This document shows, one piece after another, positions 41,814 through 49,017 of a DNA stretch of 64,000 nt; positions within the stretch are counted from its first letter, which is position 1; each line of letters starts with the position of its first letter. Source of the DNA: an uncultured Clostridia bacterium. GTDB taxonomy: Bacteria; Bacillota; Clostridia; Oscillospirales; Ruminococcaceae. The stretch lies in the NCBI GenBank assembly GCA_947589215.1, contig CANQCL010000001.1:62001-126000 (forward strand), written 5' to 3'. The notes below the pieces were generated by a model. It was not told where the DNA came from. It was given only the letters and a program-made list of their open reading frames with translations, and searched no databases. A program made the translations under genes and the position numbers.

Positions 41814-42665
41814 ATGAACAAGTTATTATTTGCAAATTTTGCACGTCTTAAAAAAAGCAAAATCTTTTGGCTGTGTGCAATCATTATGTTTGGTTTTGGA
41901 GTTTTCCTATCTGTAAGCACATATTATGATGCTAAAGCCTTTGAATACAAAGCCTGTCTTGATGATATATTTTTCACTTACGCACCATTAATCGGAATTA
42001 TATGTTCTGTATTTATCAGTTTGTTTTTGGGTACTGAATACAGTGACCGCACAATGCGAAACAAGCTGATTATAGGAAGAACTAGAAGTACAATATATTT
42101 TTCAAACCTAATTGTAAATATTGCTGCCGCAGTTGTAATATGTCTTTTCTATATTGCAGCAATATGTGCATTCGGAATTCCCCTTATCGGTGTTTTTCAG
42201 AGTGATGCAAGTATAATTGCTGAGTATCTTTTTGGAACATTTATGATGATAATTTCATTTTGTGCAATCTTTACGCTTATAGGTATGCTTATCCAAAATA
42301 AAGCATTGATAGCTGTTATTAATGTAATATTGGCATTTGCTCTTATCATCATATCCTCCGCTGTTATTGATTCATTGCAGCTTAATGTAGAAACTTACCC
42401 TGAATACACACATACAAATTACTCTGTTGAAAACGATATTGAATACAGCGATGACGGTTCCTCGCCGCCGGATAAATTTATTATCAAAGGCGTAAAGCTT
42501 GACATTTATGAATTTTTAATTGATTTTCTGCCTATGGGTCAAGCAATACAGTATCGTTATAAAATAGCAGACGAGCCGTATAAAATGCCGCTATATTCAC
42601 TGGGAATCACCATTGTAACTACAGGAATTGGAATATTTGTATTCAGAAAGAAAAACATAAGATAG
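41814..42665 (+). CDS. ABC-2-type permease subunit 2
   Basis: 283 residues, six membrane segments, with TEYSDRTMRNKLIIGRTRSTIYFSNLIVN matching the GREF...RNKMICGHTKGTI region of its neighbour, so the two genes are paralogues from duplication. Likely a heterodimeric BcrAB-like exporter that removes a peptide antibiotic or other membrane-active compound. ATG 41814 follows AACAGGAGGTAACATC. Confidence 0.88.
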   Translation: MNKLLFANFARLKKSKIFWLCAIIMFGFGVFLSVSTYYDAKAFEYKACLDDIFFTYAPLIGIICSVFISLFLGTEYSDRTMRNKLIIGRTRSTIYFSNLIVNIAAAVVICLFYIAAICAFGIPLIGVFQSDASIIAEYLFGTFMMIISFCAIFTLIGMLIQNKALIAVINVILAFALIIISSAVIDSLQLNVETYPEYTHTNYSVENDIEYSDDGSSPPDKFIIKGVKLDIYEFLIDFLPMGQAIQYRYKIADEPYKMPLYSLGITIVTTGIGIFVFRKKNIR

Positions 42666-42706
42666 CAGTTCTATAAAACCTCATCTGCAAGAAACGGAGA
42701 TTTATT

Positions 42707-43618
42707 ATGGAAGTATATTTATGGGTAACAACATTTATCCTTATTGCGGTTGTAATTTTACTAACGATAAAAATACATCTGTTACAAAAATCAGCTAAAG
42801 AAATTAAAACAGCAATATCAGAAAAACTAAAAACTGATACAAATACCCTTATTGACATATCAAGCCATAATAAACATATGAAAAGCCTTGCAGAAAGCAT
42901 TAACTTACAGCTTAGAGAGCTTAGAAAAGAACGATTACATTACCAACATGGAGATTATGAACTTAAAGAAGCGGTTACTAACATCTCGCACGATTTAAGA
43001 ACTCCCCTGACTGCGATATGCGGTTATCTTGATTTGCTCGAGCAGACGGAAAAATCAGAAGAAGTTACACGTTATCTTGAAATAATCAGAAACCGAACAG
43101 AAATTCTTAAACAGCTTACCGAAGAGCTTTTCAGATACTCTGTATTTATATCGGTATCAGATAACACATCATATGAAAACGTAGCTCTCAACAGCGTTTT
43201 AGAGGAAAGCATATCGGCATACTACGCGTCGCTTAAAGAGCAAAATATCACTCCGAAAATATCCATTCCCGACGTCAAAATAGAACAAAACCTTAACAAA
43301 AACGCATTGTCTAGAATTTTCGGTAACGTTATCAGCAATGCGATAAAATACAGCGACGGCGATTTAAATATCACACTGCTTGAAAGCGGTGAAATAGTAT
43401 TTTCAAACAAGGCTTCCTCTCTTGATGAAGTACAAACAGGCAGGCTGTTTGACCGTTTCTATACAGTAGAAACGGCGAAAAAGTCAACAGGTCTGGGGCT
43501 GTCAATTGCAAAGGCTCTTACAGAACAAATGAACGGAAGCATTACCGCAAAATACATTGACGGCTCAATTTACATTCATATTACCTTTGCAAATGAGGAA
43601 AATAAAACAAACCTGTAG
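42707..43618 (+). CDS. Sensor histidine kinase (intramembrane-sensing type)
   Basis: 303 residues. One or two short N-terminal membrane segments (TTFILIAVVILLTI) and no extracytoplasmic domain, then a HisKA domain with the phospho-accepting His in VTNISHDLRTPLTAICGYLD, and HATPase with RIFGNVISNAIKYSD and STGLGLSIAKALT. Partner of the response regulator at 39183. As in Bce/Bcr-type systems it probably senses through the transporter. Separated from the permease by 41 bases. Confidence 0.92.
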   Translation: MEVYLWVTTFILIAVVILLTIKIHLLQKSAKEIKTAISEKLKTDTNTLIDISSHNKHMKSLAESINLQLRELRKERLHYQHGDYELKEAVTNISHDLRTPLTAICGYLDLLEQTEKSEEVTRYLEIIRNRTEILKQLTEELFRYSVFISVSDNTSYENVALNSVLEESISAYYASLKEQNITPKISIPDVKIEQNLNKNALSRIFGNVISNAIKYSDGDLNITLLESGEIVFSNKASSLDEVQTGRLFDRFYTVETAKKSTGLGLSIAKALTEQMNGSITAKYIDGSIYIHITFANEENKTNL

Positions 43619-43635
43619 AAAACATTAAATAATAG

Positions 43636-43680
43636 AAACGGTGCTAGGCAAATCGACTGACTTGCTTAGCACCGTTTTTA
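43636..43680. terminator. Terminator between kinase and thioesterase genes
   Basis: AAACGGTGCTAGGCAA (43636-43651) pairs with TTGCTTAGCACCGTTT (one mismatch), flanked by A and T runs. Works for both convergent transcripts. Confidence 0.85.
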
Positions 43681-43682
43681 TA

Positions 43683-44084
43683 TTATGCTTTTAATTTCTC
43701 ATTACACTTTTCTTGAAATCTTTTGCCGTACACAACCATCCTTGTGTGCTCAGCTTTACCGATAGGACCGCATTCATCAAAGGCATTAATATCAAAGTCT
43801 ATTTTTCTGCCGTCCGCCCTGACAATTTTAGCAACAGCATAAATCCGCATATTTAAGGGCGTTGCAGACGTATGAGAAACAGAAATCATCGTTCCGACGG
43901 AGGTTTCGTCATTGTCGCTCTCTAAAAATTCATCAAGACAGCAAAGTGCGGCGTTTTCCATCAAGGCTATAAGCATAGGGGTTGACAGAACATTTGCTTT
44001 GCCGCTTCCTACCGTTGACGCCAGCATAGTTTCATCAACCATACGCTCGACCTTGAACTCTTTACCTATCAAAATTTCTTTCAT
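43683..44084 (-). CDS. Hotdog thioesterase (FlK-like)
   Basis: About 133 residues from ATG 44084 (GGAG upstream; a TTG-initiated reading four codons longer is less likely). Single hotdog fold like fluoroacetyl-CoA thioesterase: helix STPMLIALMENAALCCLDEFL with the catalytic Thr/Glu/His neighbourhood, VGTMISVSHTSATPLNMRIYAVAKIV. The relatives cleave small acyl-CoAs; substrate unknown. Follows the HAD gene by 17 bases. Confidence 0.83.
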   Translation of the reverse strand: MKEILIGKEFKVERMVDETMLASTVGSGKANVLSTPMLIALMENAALCCLDEFLESDNDETSVGTMISVSHTSATPLNMRIYAVAKIVRADGRKIDFDINAFDECGPIGKAEHTRMVVYGKRFQEKCNEKLKA

Positions 44085-44101
44085 ATTATTCTCCAATCAT
44101 T

Positions 44102-44749
44102 TTATATAAGCTCATTGTAGCTTGTTATATACCTATCGCAAAGCGAAATCATCTCATCACGGTAATGAATATTCTTTTTGCATAAAACGGCAACCGTTTT
44201 AAAACCGCCCTTTTTTGCTCCCTCTATCCCCTGTAAAATATCCTCGAAAACAACGCATTTTGGCACCAAAAGTCCAAGCTTTTCAGCAGCTTTCAAATAA
44301 ATATCGGGGAATCCTTTAGGACGTGCCACCTCTGAAGCTGTAGTAATATCATCAAACAAATCAAGAACATTGTTATTTTCCAAAACAGGTATTGTTAGCT
44401 CCAGATTGTTTACAGTCGCCACGCTCAGCTTCTTTCCTTTGCTTTTTAAATATCTTAAATACTCCTCCGCACCCTCAAACAAAGAAATCTCAGTTGCAAA
44501 TATATCTCTTACAATATTATTCCACTCATTTATGACTTCATTCACCGTGCGATTCAACTTAAATCTGTTTATAGTATATTCCGCCGCCAATTCAAAGCCC
44601 ATTCCTGCTATTTCCCTATCATAATCTTCCGGCGTTTCCAAACCGTATGACGAAAGAAAAATATTATCTACTCTGTGCCATGCGTTTGACGAATCAATAA
44701 GCGTTCCGTCCAAATCGAAAATATACCCGTCAAAATTATCTAAATCCAT
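44102..44749 (-). CDS. HAD-superfamily hydrolase (phosphatase/PGM-like)
   Basis: 215 residues. Motif I FDLDGTLIDSSNAW (nucleophile Asp plus acid Asp), motif II VATVNNLELT, and motifs III/IV KCVVFEDILQGIEGAKKGGFKTVAV. The helical cap between 20 and 85 places it in subfamily I with beta-phosphoglucomutase and phosphoglycolate phosphatase. Substrate not determinable. Confidence 0.88.
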   Translation of the reverse strand: MDLDNFDGYIFDLDGTLIDSSNAWHRVDNIFLSSYGLETPEDYDREIAGMGFELAAEYTINRFKLNRTVNEVINEWNNIVRDIFATEISLFEGAEEYLRYLKSKGKKLSVATVNNLELTIPVLENNNVLDLFDDITTASEVARPKGFPDIYLKAAEKLGLLVPKCVVFEDILQGIEGAKKGGFKTVAVLCKKNIHYRDEMISLCDRYITSYNELI

Positions 44750-44842
44750 ACGATGAATGTCCTTTCTAAGGTTATATTAGATCAGTCTTACCGAAAAATG
44801 ATAACACAAAACCGTCTTTTTGTAAAGAAGCGAGTTTCAAAT

Positions 44843-44871
44843 TTGACTTTTTTACAAATATAAGATAAAAT
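44843..44871 (+). promoter_or_regulatory. Promoter of the lipid kinase gene
   Basis: TTGACT (44843-44848), 17-nt spacer, TAAAAT (44866-44871). Confidence 0.65.
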
Positions 44872-44910
44872 ATTACTGAATTGAGTATAATTGACAGGAA
44901 GGAAATTATC

Positions 44911-45906
44911 GTGAAAAAGAAATTACTTTTTGTTTATAATCCAAACGCAGGCAAAGGCTTGCTAAAGTCCAGTCTTTCGGATATCATTGACCTTTTTACA
45001 AAGGACAATTACTTTGTCACAGCATATCCCACACAAAAAAAATGCGACGCTCTAAAGGTAATAGAGAAAAGCAATAACGAGGGATATGACCTTATAGTAT
45101 GCTCCGGCGGCGACGGTACATTGTCTGAATCTATAACGGGTCTTATGAATTGTGAAAACCGTCCTAATCTTGGTTACATACCCGCAGGAACAACAAACGA
45201 CTTTGCAAACAGCCTGAAGATTCCGAAAAATATGGTCAGAGCCGCAGAGAATGTTATACACGGCACACCGTTTGCTTACGATGTAGGCTCTCTTAATGAC
45301 AAGCATTTTTGTTACATTGCTGCGTTTGGTGTATTCACAGCAGTTTCTTATGAAACTCCCCAAACATCTAAAAACATTCTTGGGCATTTGGCTTATGTTC
45401 TTGAGGGAGCTAAAAGTCTCGGTAAAATACAGGCATACGATTTAAAAATCGAATACGATGGTAACATAATCGAGGACACCTTTATTCTTGGTATGGTTAC
45501 AAACACCACATCTGTCGGGGGCATTCTAAATCTCAAAAAAGAGGGCGTTCTTTTCGACGACGGACTTTTTGAGGTAACGCTTGTTAAGAAGCCGAACAAC
45601 CCAATAGAATGGACGTCGCTTATAACAAATCTTCCTGCCGCCGGTTCACAAAAGGCTCAGCTTAATCCGAAATATTTCTTGAAATTCAAAACTGCCAATC
45701 TCAAAATAACATCTGATAAAATGGTTGCGTGGACAATAGACGGCGAAAACGGCGGTTCATATACAGAGATGAACATTGTTAATCATAAACAGGCTATAAA
45801 TATTATCATTCCTCCTAGCGACATACTGGAAGAAAACGCCTCAAACATACAATCAGGAGAAAGCGAAATTGAAGCTGTTAAAAGCGCTTACATTGATAAT
45901 CAGTGA
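44911..45906 (+). CDS. Diacylglycerol/lipid kinase (YegS/DgkB family)
   Basis: About 331 residues from GTG 44911, preceded by AGGAAGGAA. Motif block: KLLFVYNPNAGKG, VCSGGDGTLSESI (ATP-binding GGDGT), IPAGTTNDFANSL. Phosphorylates diacylglycerol or a related lipid, recycling lipids from envelope synthesis. The GTG gives the canonical N-terminus; the TTG at 44881 precedes the ribosome site. Possibly in an operon with the small membrane protein at 45923. Confidence 0.88.
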   Translation: MKKKLLFVYNPNAGKGLLKSSLSDIIDLFTKDNYFVTAYPTQKKCDALKVIEKSNNEGYDLIVCSGGDGTLSESITGLMNCENRPNLGYIPAGTTNDFANSLKIPKNMVRAAENVIHGTPFAYDVGSLNDKHFCYIAAFGVFTAVSYETPQTSKNILGHLAYVLEGAKSLGKIQAYDLKIEYDGNIIEDTFILGMVTNTTSVGGILNLKKEGVLFDDGLFEVTLVKKPNNPIEWTSLITNLPAAGSQKAQLNPKYFLKFKTANLKITSDKMVAWTIDGENGGSYTEMNIVNHKQAINIIIPPSDILEENASNIQSGESEIEAVKSAYIDNQ

Positions 45907-45922
45907 GAGGAGTTGACTTAGG

Positions 45923-46273
45923 TTGAAGAAAACCAGAATAGCAGGCATTATTATGGCAATTATTGCAGTTGTGTTTGTTTTAATTGCACTTCAACATCCG
46001 GAATTGAGTTGGTCTTGGAGCCTTGAGGTAATGTATATTATTTACATTGCTTATGAAGTAATTACAATATCCTTACTTGTTTCACCTAATTTGAAAACCG
46101 CTAGAGGAATTGGTATAGTTATGGCAATAATAGCTGTTGTATTTATTTTATTTGCAGTTTCACTGCCTTTATTCAGTTGGTTTTGGCACAACATTACAGC
46201 ATATATTATTTATGCTTTATATTGGTTAGCAACTGTTATACTTATTGCTTTACCTGTTAAAAACAAAAAGTAA
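45923..46273 (+). CDS. Small four-helix membrane protein with internal duplication
   Basis: 116 residues, TTG start after GAGGAG. Two halves of about 58 residues align: RIAGIIMAIIAVVFVLIAL followed by LSWSWSLEVMYIIYIAYEVI, and RGIGIVMAIIAVVFILFAV followed by FSWFWHNITAYIIYALYWLA. Four membrane helices are expected. No family recognised; an internal tandem duplication is clear. 16 bases after the lipid kinase. Confidence 0.75.
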   Translation: MKKTRIAGIIMAIIAVVFVLIALQHPELSWSWSLEVMYIIYIAYEVITISLLVSPNLKTARGIGIVMAIIAVVFILFAVSLPLFSWFWHNITAYIIYALYWLATVILIALPVKNKK

Positions 46274-46287
46274 ATTAGGATATCATT

Positions 46288-46497
46288 ATGAAAAAACTTT
46301 CTTTTATAATATGTATGTTAGTTTTATTACTAACGGGATGTTCTACTCAAAAATCTACGAAGGACAGTTCTCAAGTTTCTGCGTATTTAGGCGACAAGAA
46401 AATTGAATTGCAGCAGGTTGATGTGAATACAGATGATTTGATTGATAAAGCTGCAAATCAAGATATTAATTTTGAGAATTGTATTAAAAGATTCTGA
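46288..46497 (+). CDS. Very small lipoprotein
   Basis: 69 residues: KKLSFIICMLVLLLTGCSTQ is a lipoprotein signal with lipobox LTGC. The mature 50 residues are polar and have no recognised domain. Could be the end of a shortened gene or a true small lipoprotein. 14 bases after the preceding ORF; ATG preceded only by a weak GGATATC. Confidence 0.6.
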   Translation: MKKLSFIICMLVLLLTGCSTQKSTKDSSQVSAYLGDKKIELQQVDVNTDDLIDKAANQDINFENCIKRF

Positions 46498-46595
46498 TAA
46501 AACATATGAATATGCATTTATACTCAATATTAAAAAGTAATAAATTAATTATTCAAATATAAAATGAAGATAGATATATACAAAGGAGAATTAAT

Positions 46596-46700
46596 ATGTT
46601 TGTAATAGATATACCAACTGCTATTAACACATCAATAAGTACATTTTTATTAATCTTTATAATAACTGTTATAGTAAGGATTATAATTAATAAAAAATAA
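46596..46700 (+). CDS. 34-residue single-helix membrane peptide
   Basis: ATG 46596 behind AAAGGAGAATTAAT. Reads MFVIDIPTAINTSISTFLL then IFIITVIVRIIINKK: one hydrophobic helix with a charged tail, in the size and layout range of type I toxins and small regulatory peptides. A terminator follows. No antisense RNA was found by eye. Confidence 0.55.
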   Translation: MFVIDIPTAINTSISTFLLIFIITVIVRIIINKK

Positions 46701-46710
46701 GTACATCAAT

Positions 46711-46743
46711 AAAGCTAAGCTACACAAGCGCTTAGCTTTTTAT
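46711..46743 (+). terminator. Terminator after the small peptide
   Basis: AAAGCTAAGC (46711-46720) and GCTTAGCTTT (46730-46739) form the stem, then TTTATTTT. Confidence 0.75.
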
Positions 46744-46749
46744 TTTAAC

Positions 46750-46775
46750 AAAAAAGCGGGCAAACACTGCCCGCT
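46750..46775 (-). terminator. Terminator of ilvE
   Basis: AGCGGGCA (46755-46762) pairs with TGCCCGCT (46768-46775); minus-strand tail TTTTTTG. Confidence 0.8.
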
Positions 46776-46792
46776 ATTTTAATATTATTATA

Positions 46793-47869
46793 CTATTCAA
46801 CATCAACAGGGACGATCCAGCCGAACTCGTCAGAAATAGTTCCCCATTGGATTCCTGTCATTGTATCGTAAAGCATCTGAGATACAGGACCGATTTTATT
46901 ATCATTTATCGTCATAATCTTATCGTTCCATTTAAGGTGACCTACAGGAGAAATAACAGCAGCCGTTCCTGTACCGAATACCTCGTCCAGCTTGCCCTCA
47001 TCATAAGCCTTTGCAACTTCCTCAATAGAAATTCTTCTCTCCTCAACCTCGTAACCACGTTTCTTGCAAACTTCTATTGCAGACTTTCTTGTAATTCCCG
47101 GAAGAACAGAGCCTGTAAGTGCAGGAGTAACTATTTTGCCGTCGATAACGAAGAAAATGTTCATCGAGCCTACTTCTTCAACATACTTTTGCTCTACGCC
47201 GTCGAGCCATAGAACCTGCTCATAATCCTGCTTGTGGGCCTCGTCCTGTCCTTTAAGAGAAATAGCGTAGTTAGCGGCAGTCTTGGCAAAGCCCGTACCG
47301 CCTCTTACAGCTCTTACATATCTGCTCTCAACATATATTTTAACAGGGTTAAGACCTGTTGAGTAATAAGCTCCCGACGGAGACAGGATTATCATAAACA
47401 TATAGTGATCGGCAGGACGAACGCCTACATAAGGGTCGGTAGAAATGATAAACGGTCTTATATATAATGACGCACCCTCTGTATGAGGAACCCAGTCCTT
47501 TTCAACCTTCAACAGAGCCATAAGACCGTCAAGGCAATCCTGCTCATTGATTTTAGGAATAACCATTCTCTCGTTAGAAACATTCATTCTCTTGAAGTTT
47601 TCATCTGGTCTGAAAAGCTGAATAGAACCGTCCTTTGTTCTGTAAGCCTTTAACCCCTCAAAAATCTCCTGACCGTAGTGCAGACACATTGCGGCAGGTG
47701 AAAGAGAAATATCTCCGTAAGGTACGATTCTGGCGTCATGCCAGCCCTTACCTGTATCATAATTCATAATAAACATATGGTCTGTAAAGATATTTCCGAA
47801 TCCTAGCTTTGATTCGTCTTTAGGTTTGTCTTTTAGCTTACTTGAAAGCTCATATCTAATGTCTAACAT
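46793..47869 (-). CDS. ilvE: Branched-chain amino acid aminotransferase
   Basis: 358 residues, fold-type IV (D-amino-acid-aminotransferase superfamily), the longer type II form. Catalyses the last reversible step of Leu, Ile and Val synthesis. Landmarks: MCLHYGQEIFEGLKAYRTKDG (with the phosphate-binding Arg), RGGTGFAKTAANYAISLKGQ (PLP Lys region), DGVEQKYVEEVGSMNIFFV and VFGTGTAAVISPVG. ATG 47869 follows AAGAGGT. Upstream 47870-48017 has no recognised T-box. Confidence 0.95.
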   Translation of the reverse strand: MLDIRYELSSKLKDKPKDESKLGFGNIFTDHMFIMNYDTGKGWHDARIVPYGDISLSPAAMCLHYGQEIFEGLKAYRTKDGSIQLFRPDENFKRMNVSNERMVIPKINEQDCLDGLMALLKVEKDWVPHTEGASLYIRPFIISTDPYVGVRPADHYMFMIILSPSGAYYSTGLNPVKIYVESRYVRAVRGGTGFAKTAANYAISLKGQDEAHKQDYEQVLWLDGVEQKYVEEVGSMNIFFVIDGKIVTPALTGSVLPGITRKSAIEVCKKRGYEVEERRISIEEVAKAYDEGKLDEVFGTGTAAVISPVGHLKWNDKIMTINDNKIGPVSQMLYDTMTGIQWGTISDEFGWIVPVDVE

Positions 47870-48017
47870 TTTATAATACCTCTTTCCAAAAAATATATAT
47901 CGTAACTATTATATACTTATTTATTAAAAAATGCAATATCTATTGCCGAATTATTCGTATTTTTATAAAAAACTTATATTTTCAGCCGAATTTAACATCA
48001 ATTTGCAGAAAACAAAC

Positions 48018-48051
48018 AGCCCAACCTTCATTTTCTTAACAAGGCAGGGCT
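48018..48051 (-). terminator. Terminator of the YebC-family gene
   Basis: AGCCCAACCTT (48018-48028) pairs with AAGGCAGGGCT (48041-48051), two internal mismatches; minus-strand tail GTTTGTTTTC. Confidence 0.6.
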
Positions 48052-48064
48052 TTATAACCTATAA

Positions 48065-48796
48065 TTATTCAGCAGGCATATCCCAGTTATGGTAAACCTC
48101 CTGAACGTCATCATTGTCCTCTAAAGCTTCCAAAAGCAGATTCATTTTCTTAACTGCCTCCTCATCGGTCAGCGAAACACGGTTTGACGGAATCTGCTCT
48201 GCCTCAGCAGAGAGAACCTTATACCCCAAGTCAGTCATTGCGTGGTTAACGTCCGAAACCTCGTTAGGCTCGCAGGTAATTTCAATAATATCGTCCTCTA
48301 TGCTGAAATCTGACGCTCCCGACTCCAGACAATCCTCCATTATCTTGTCCTCGTCCGCGCCGTTATTCTCAAGCACAACTATTCCCTTTTGTTCAAACAT
48401 AAAGGATACGCAGCCGGACGTTCCGAGATTTCCTCCGAACTTGTCAAAGTAGTGTCTTATATCCCCTGCCGTACGGTTCTTGTTATCTGTCAGACACTCA
48501 ACAATAACCGCAACGCCGTTCGGGCCGTAGCCCTCATAGACCATTGTTTCGTAGTTATTCTTGTCGCCCTCTCCGGCAGCCTTTTTGATCATTCTTTCAA
48601 TATTGTCATTAGGCACGTTGTTGCTCTTTGCCTTCTGAATCAAATCACGAAGCTTTGAATTGTTAGCAGGGTCAGGTCCGCCCTCTTTAACACAGACCAT
48701 CATTTCCCTACCTATTTTAGTGAAAATCTTAGCCTTTGCCGCATCGTTGCCCTCTTTTTTTCTCTTAATATTACTCCATTTTGAATGTCCTGACAT
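48065..48796 (-). CDS. YebC/PmpR/TACO1-family protein
   Basis: 243 residues. MSGHSKWSNIKRKKEGNDAAKAKIFTKIGREM is the conserved YebC N-terminus. The acidic C-terminal DALEDNDDVQEVYHNWDMP is also typical. Family members act as transcription regulators or translation factors at Pro-rich or stalling motifs; which applies here is not shown by sequence. ATG 48796 follows AAGGGAGCG. Single gene between terminator and promoter. Confidence 0.93.
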   Translation of the reverse strand: MSGHSKWSNIKRKKEGNDAAKAKIFTKIGREMMVCVKEGGPDPANNSKLRDLIQKAKSNNVPNDNIERMIKKAAGEGDKNNYETMVYEGYGPNGVAVIVECLTDNKNRTAGDIRHYFDKFGGNLGTSGCVSFMFEQKGIVVLENNGADEDKIMEDCLESGASDFSIEDDIIEITCEPNEVSDVNHAMTDLGYKVLSAEAEQIPSNRVSLTDEEAVKKMNLLLEALEDNDDVQEVYHNWDMPAE

Positions 48797-48950
48797 ATAT
48801 ATTTCGCTCCCTTTGGAGCGTTCCTCCCTTCATATGAAAACTATTCTTGAACATTTTTACTTCGTAAATTTTACCACAAAGAAAAAAAGATGTCAACACA
48901 CCATTTACACTAATATCGCCTTGACAGAAATGTAAAACAAAAAGCATTAA

Positions 48951-48979
48951 TTGACTTATCTATTTCTGTATGGTAAAAT
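48951..48979 (+). promoter_or_regulatory. Promoter of the hybrid-kinase operon
   Basis: TTGACT (48951-48956), 17-nt spacer, TAAAAT (48974-48979), 38 nt before the first start codon. Confidence 0.75.
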
Positions 48980-49017
48980 GAAGTAGATTAATCATCTTTA
49001 AAAGAAGGTGTTCGTTA

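Noticed and set aside
47870-48017. A T-box or leader ahead of ilvE
   Set aside because: Too short and no T-box motif (TGGNACCGCG-like) or specifier stem was recognised.
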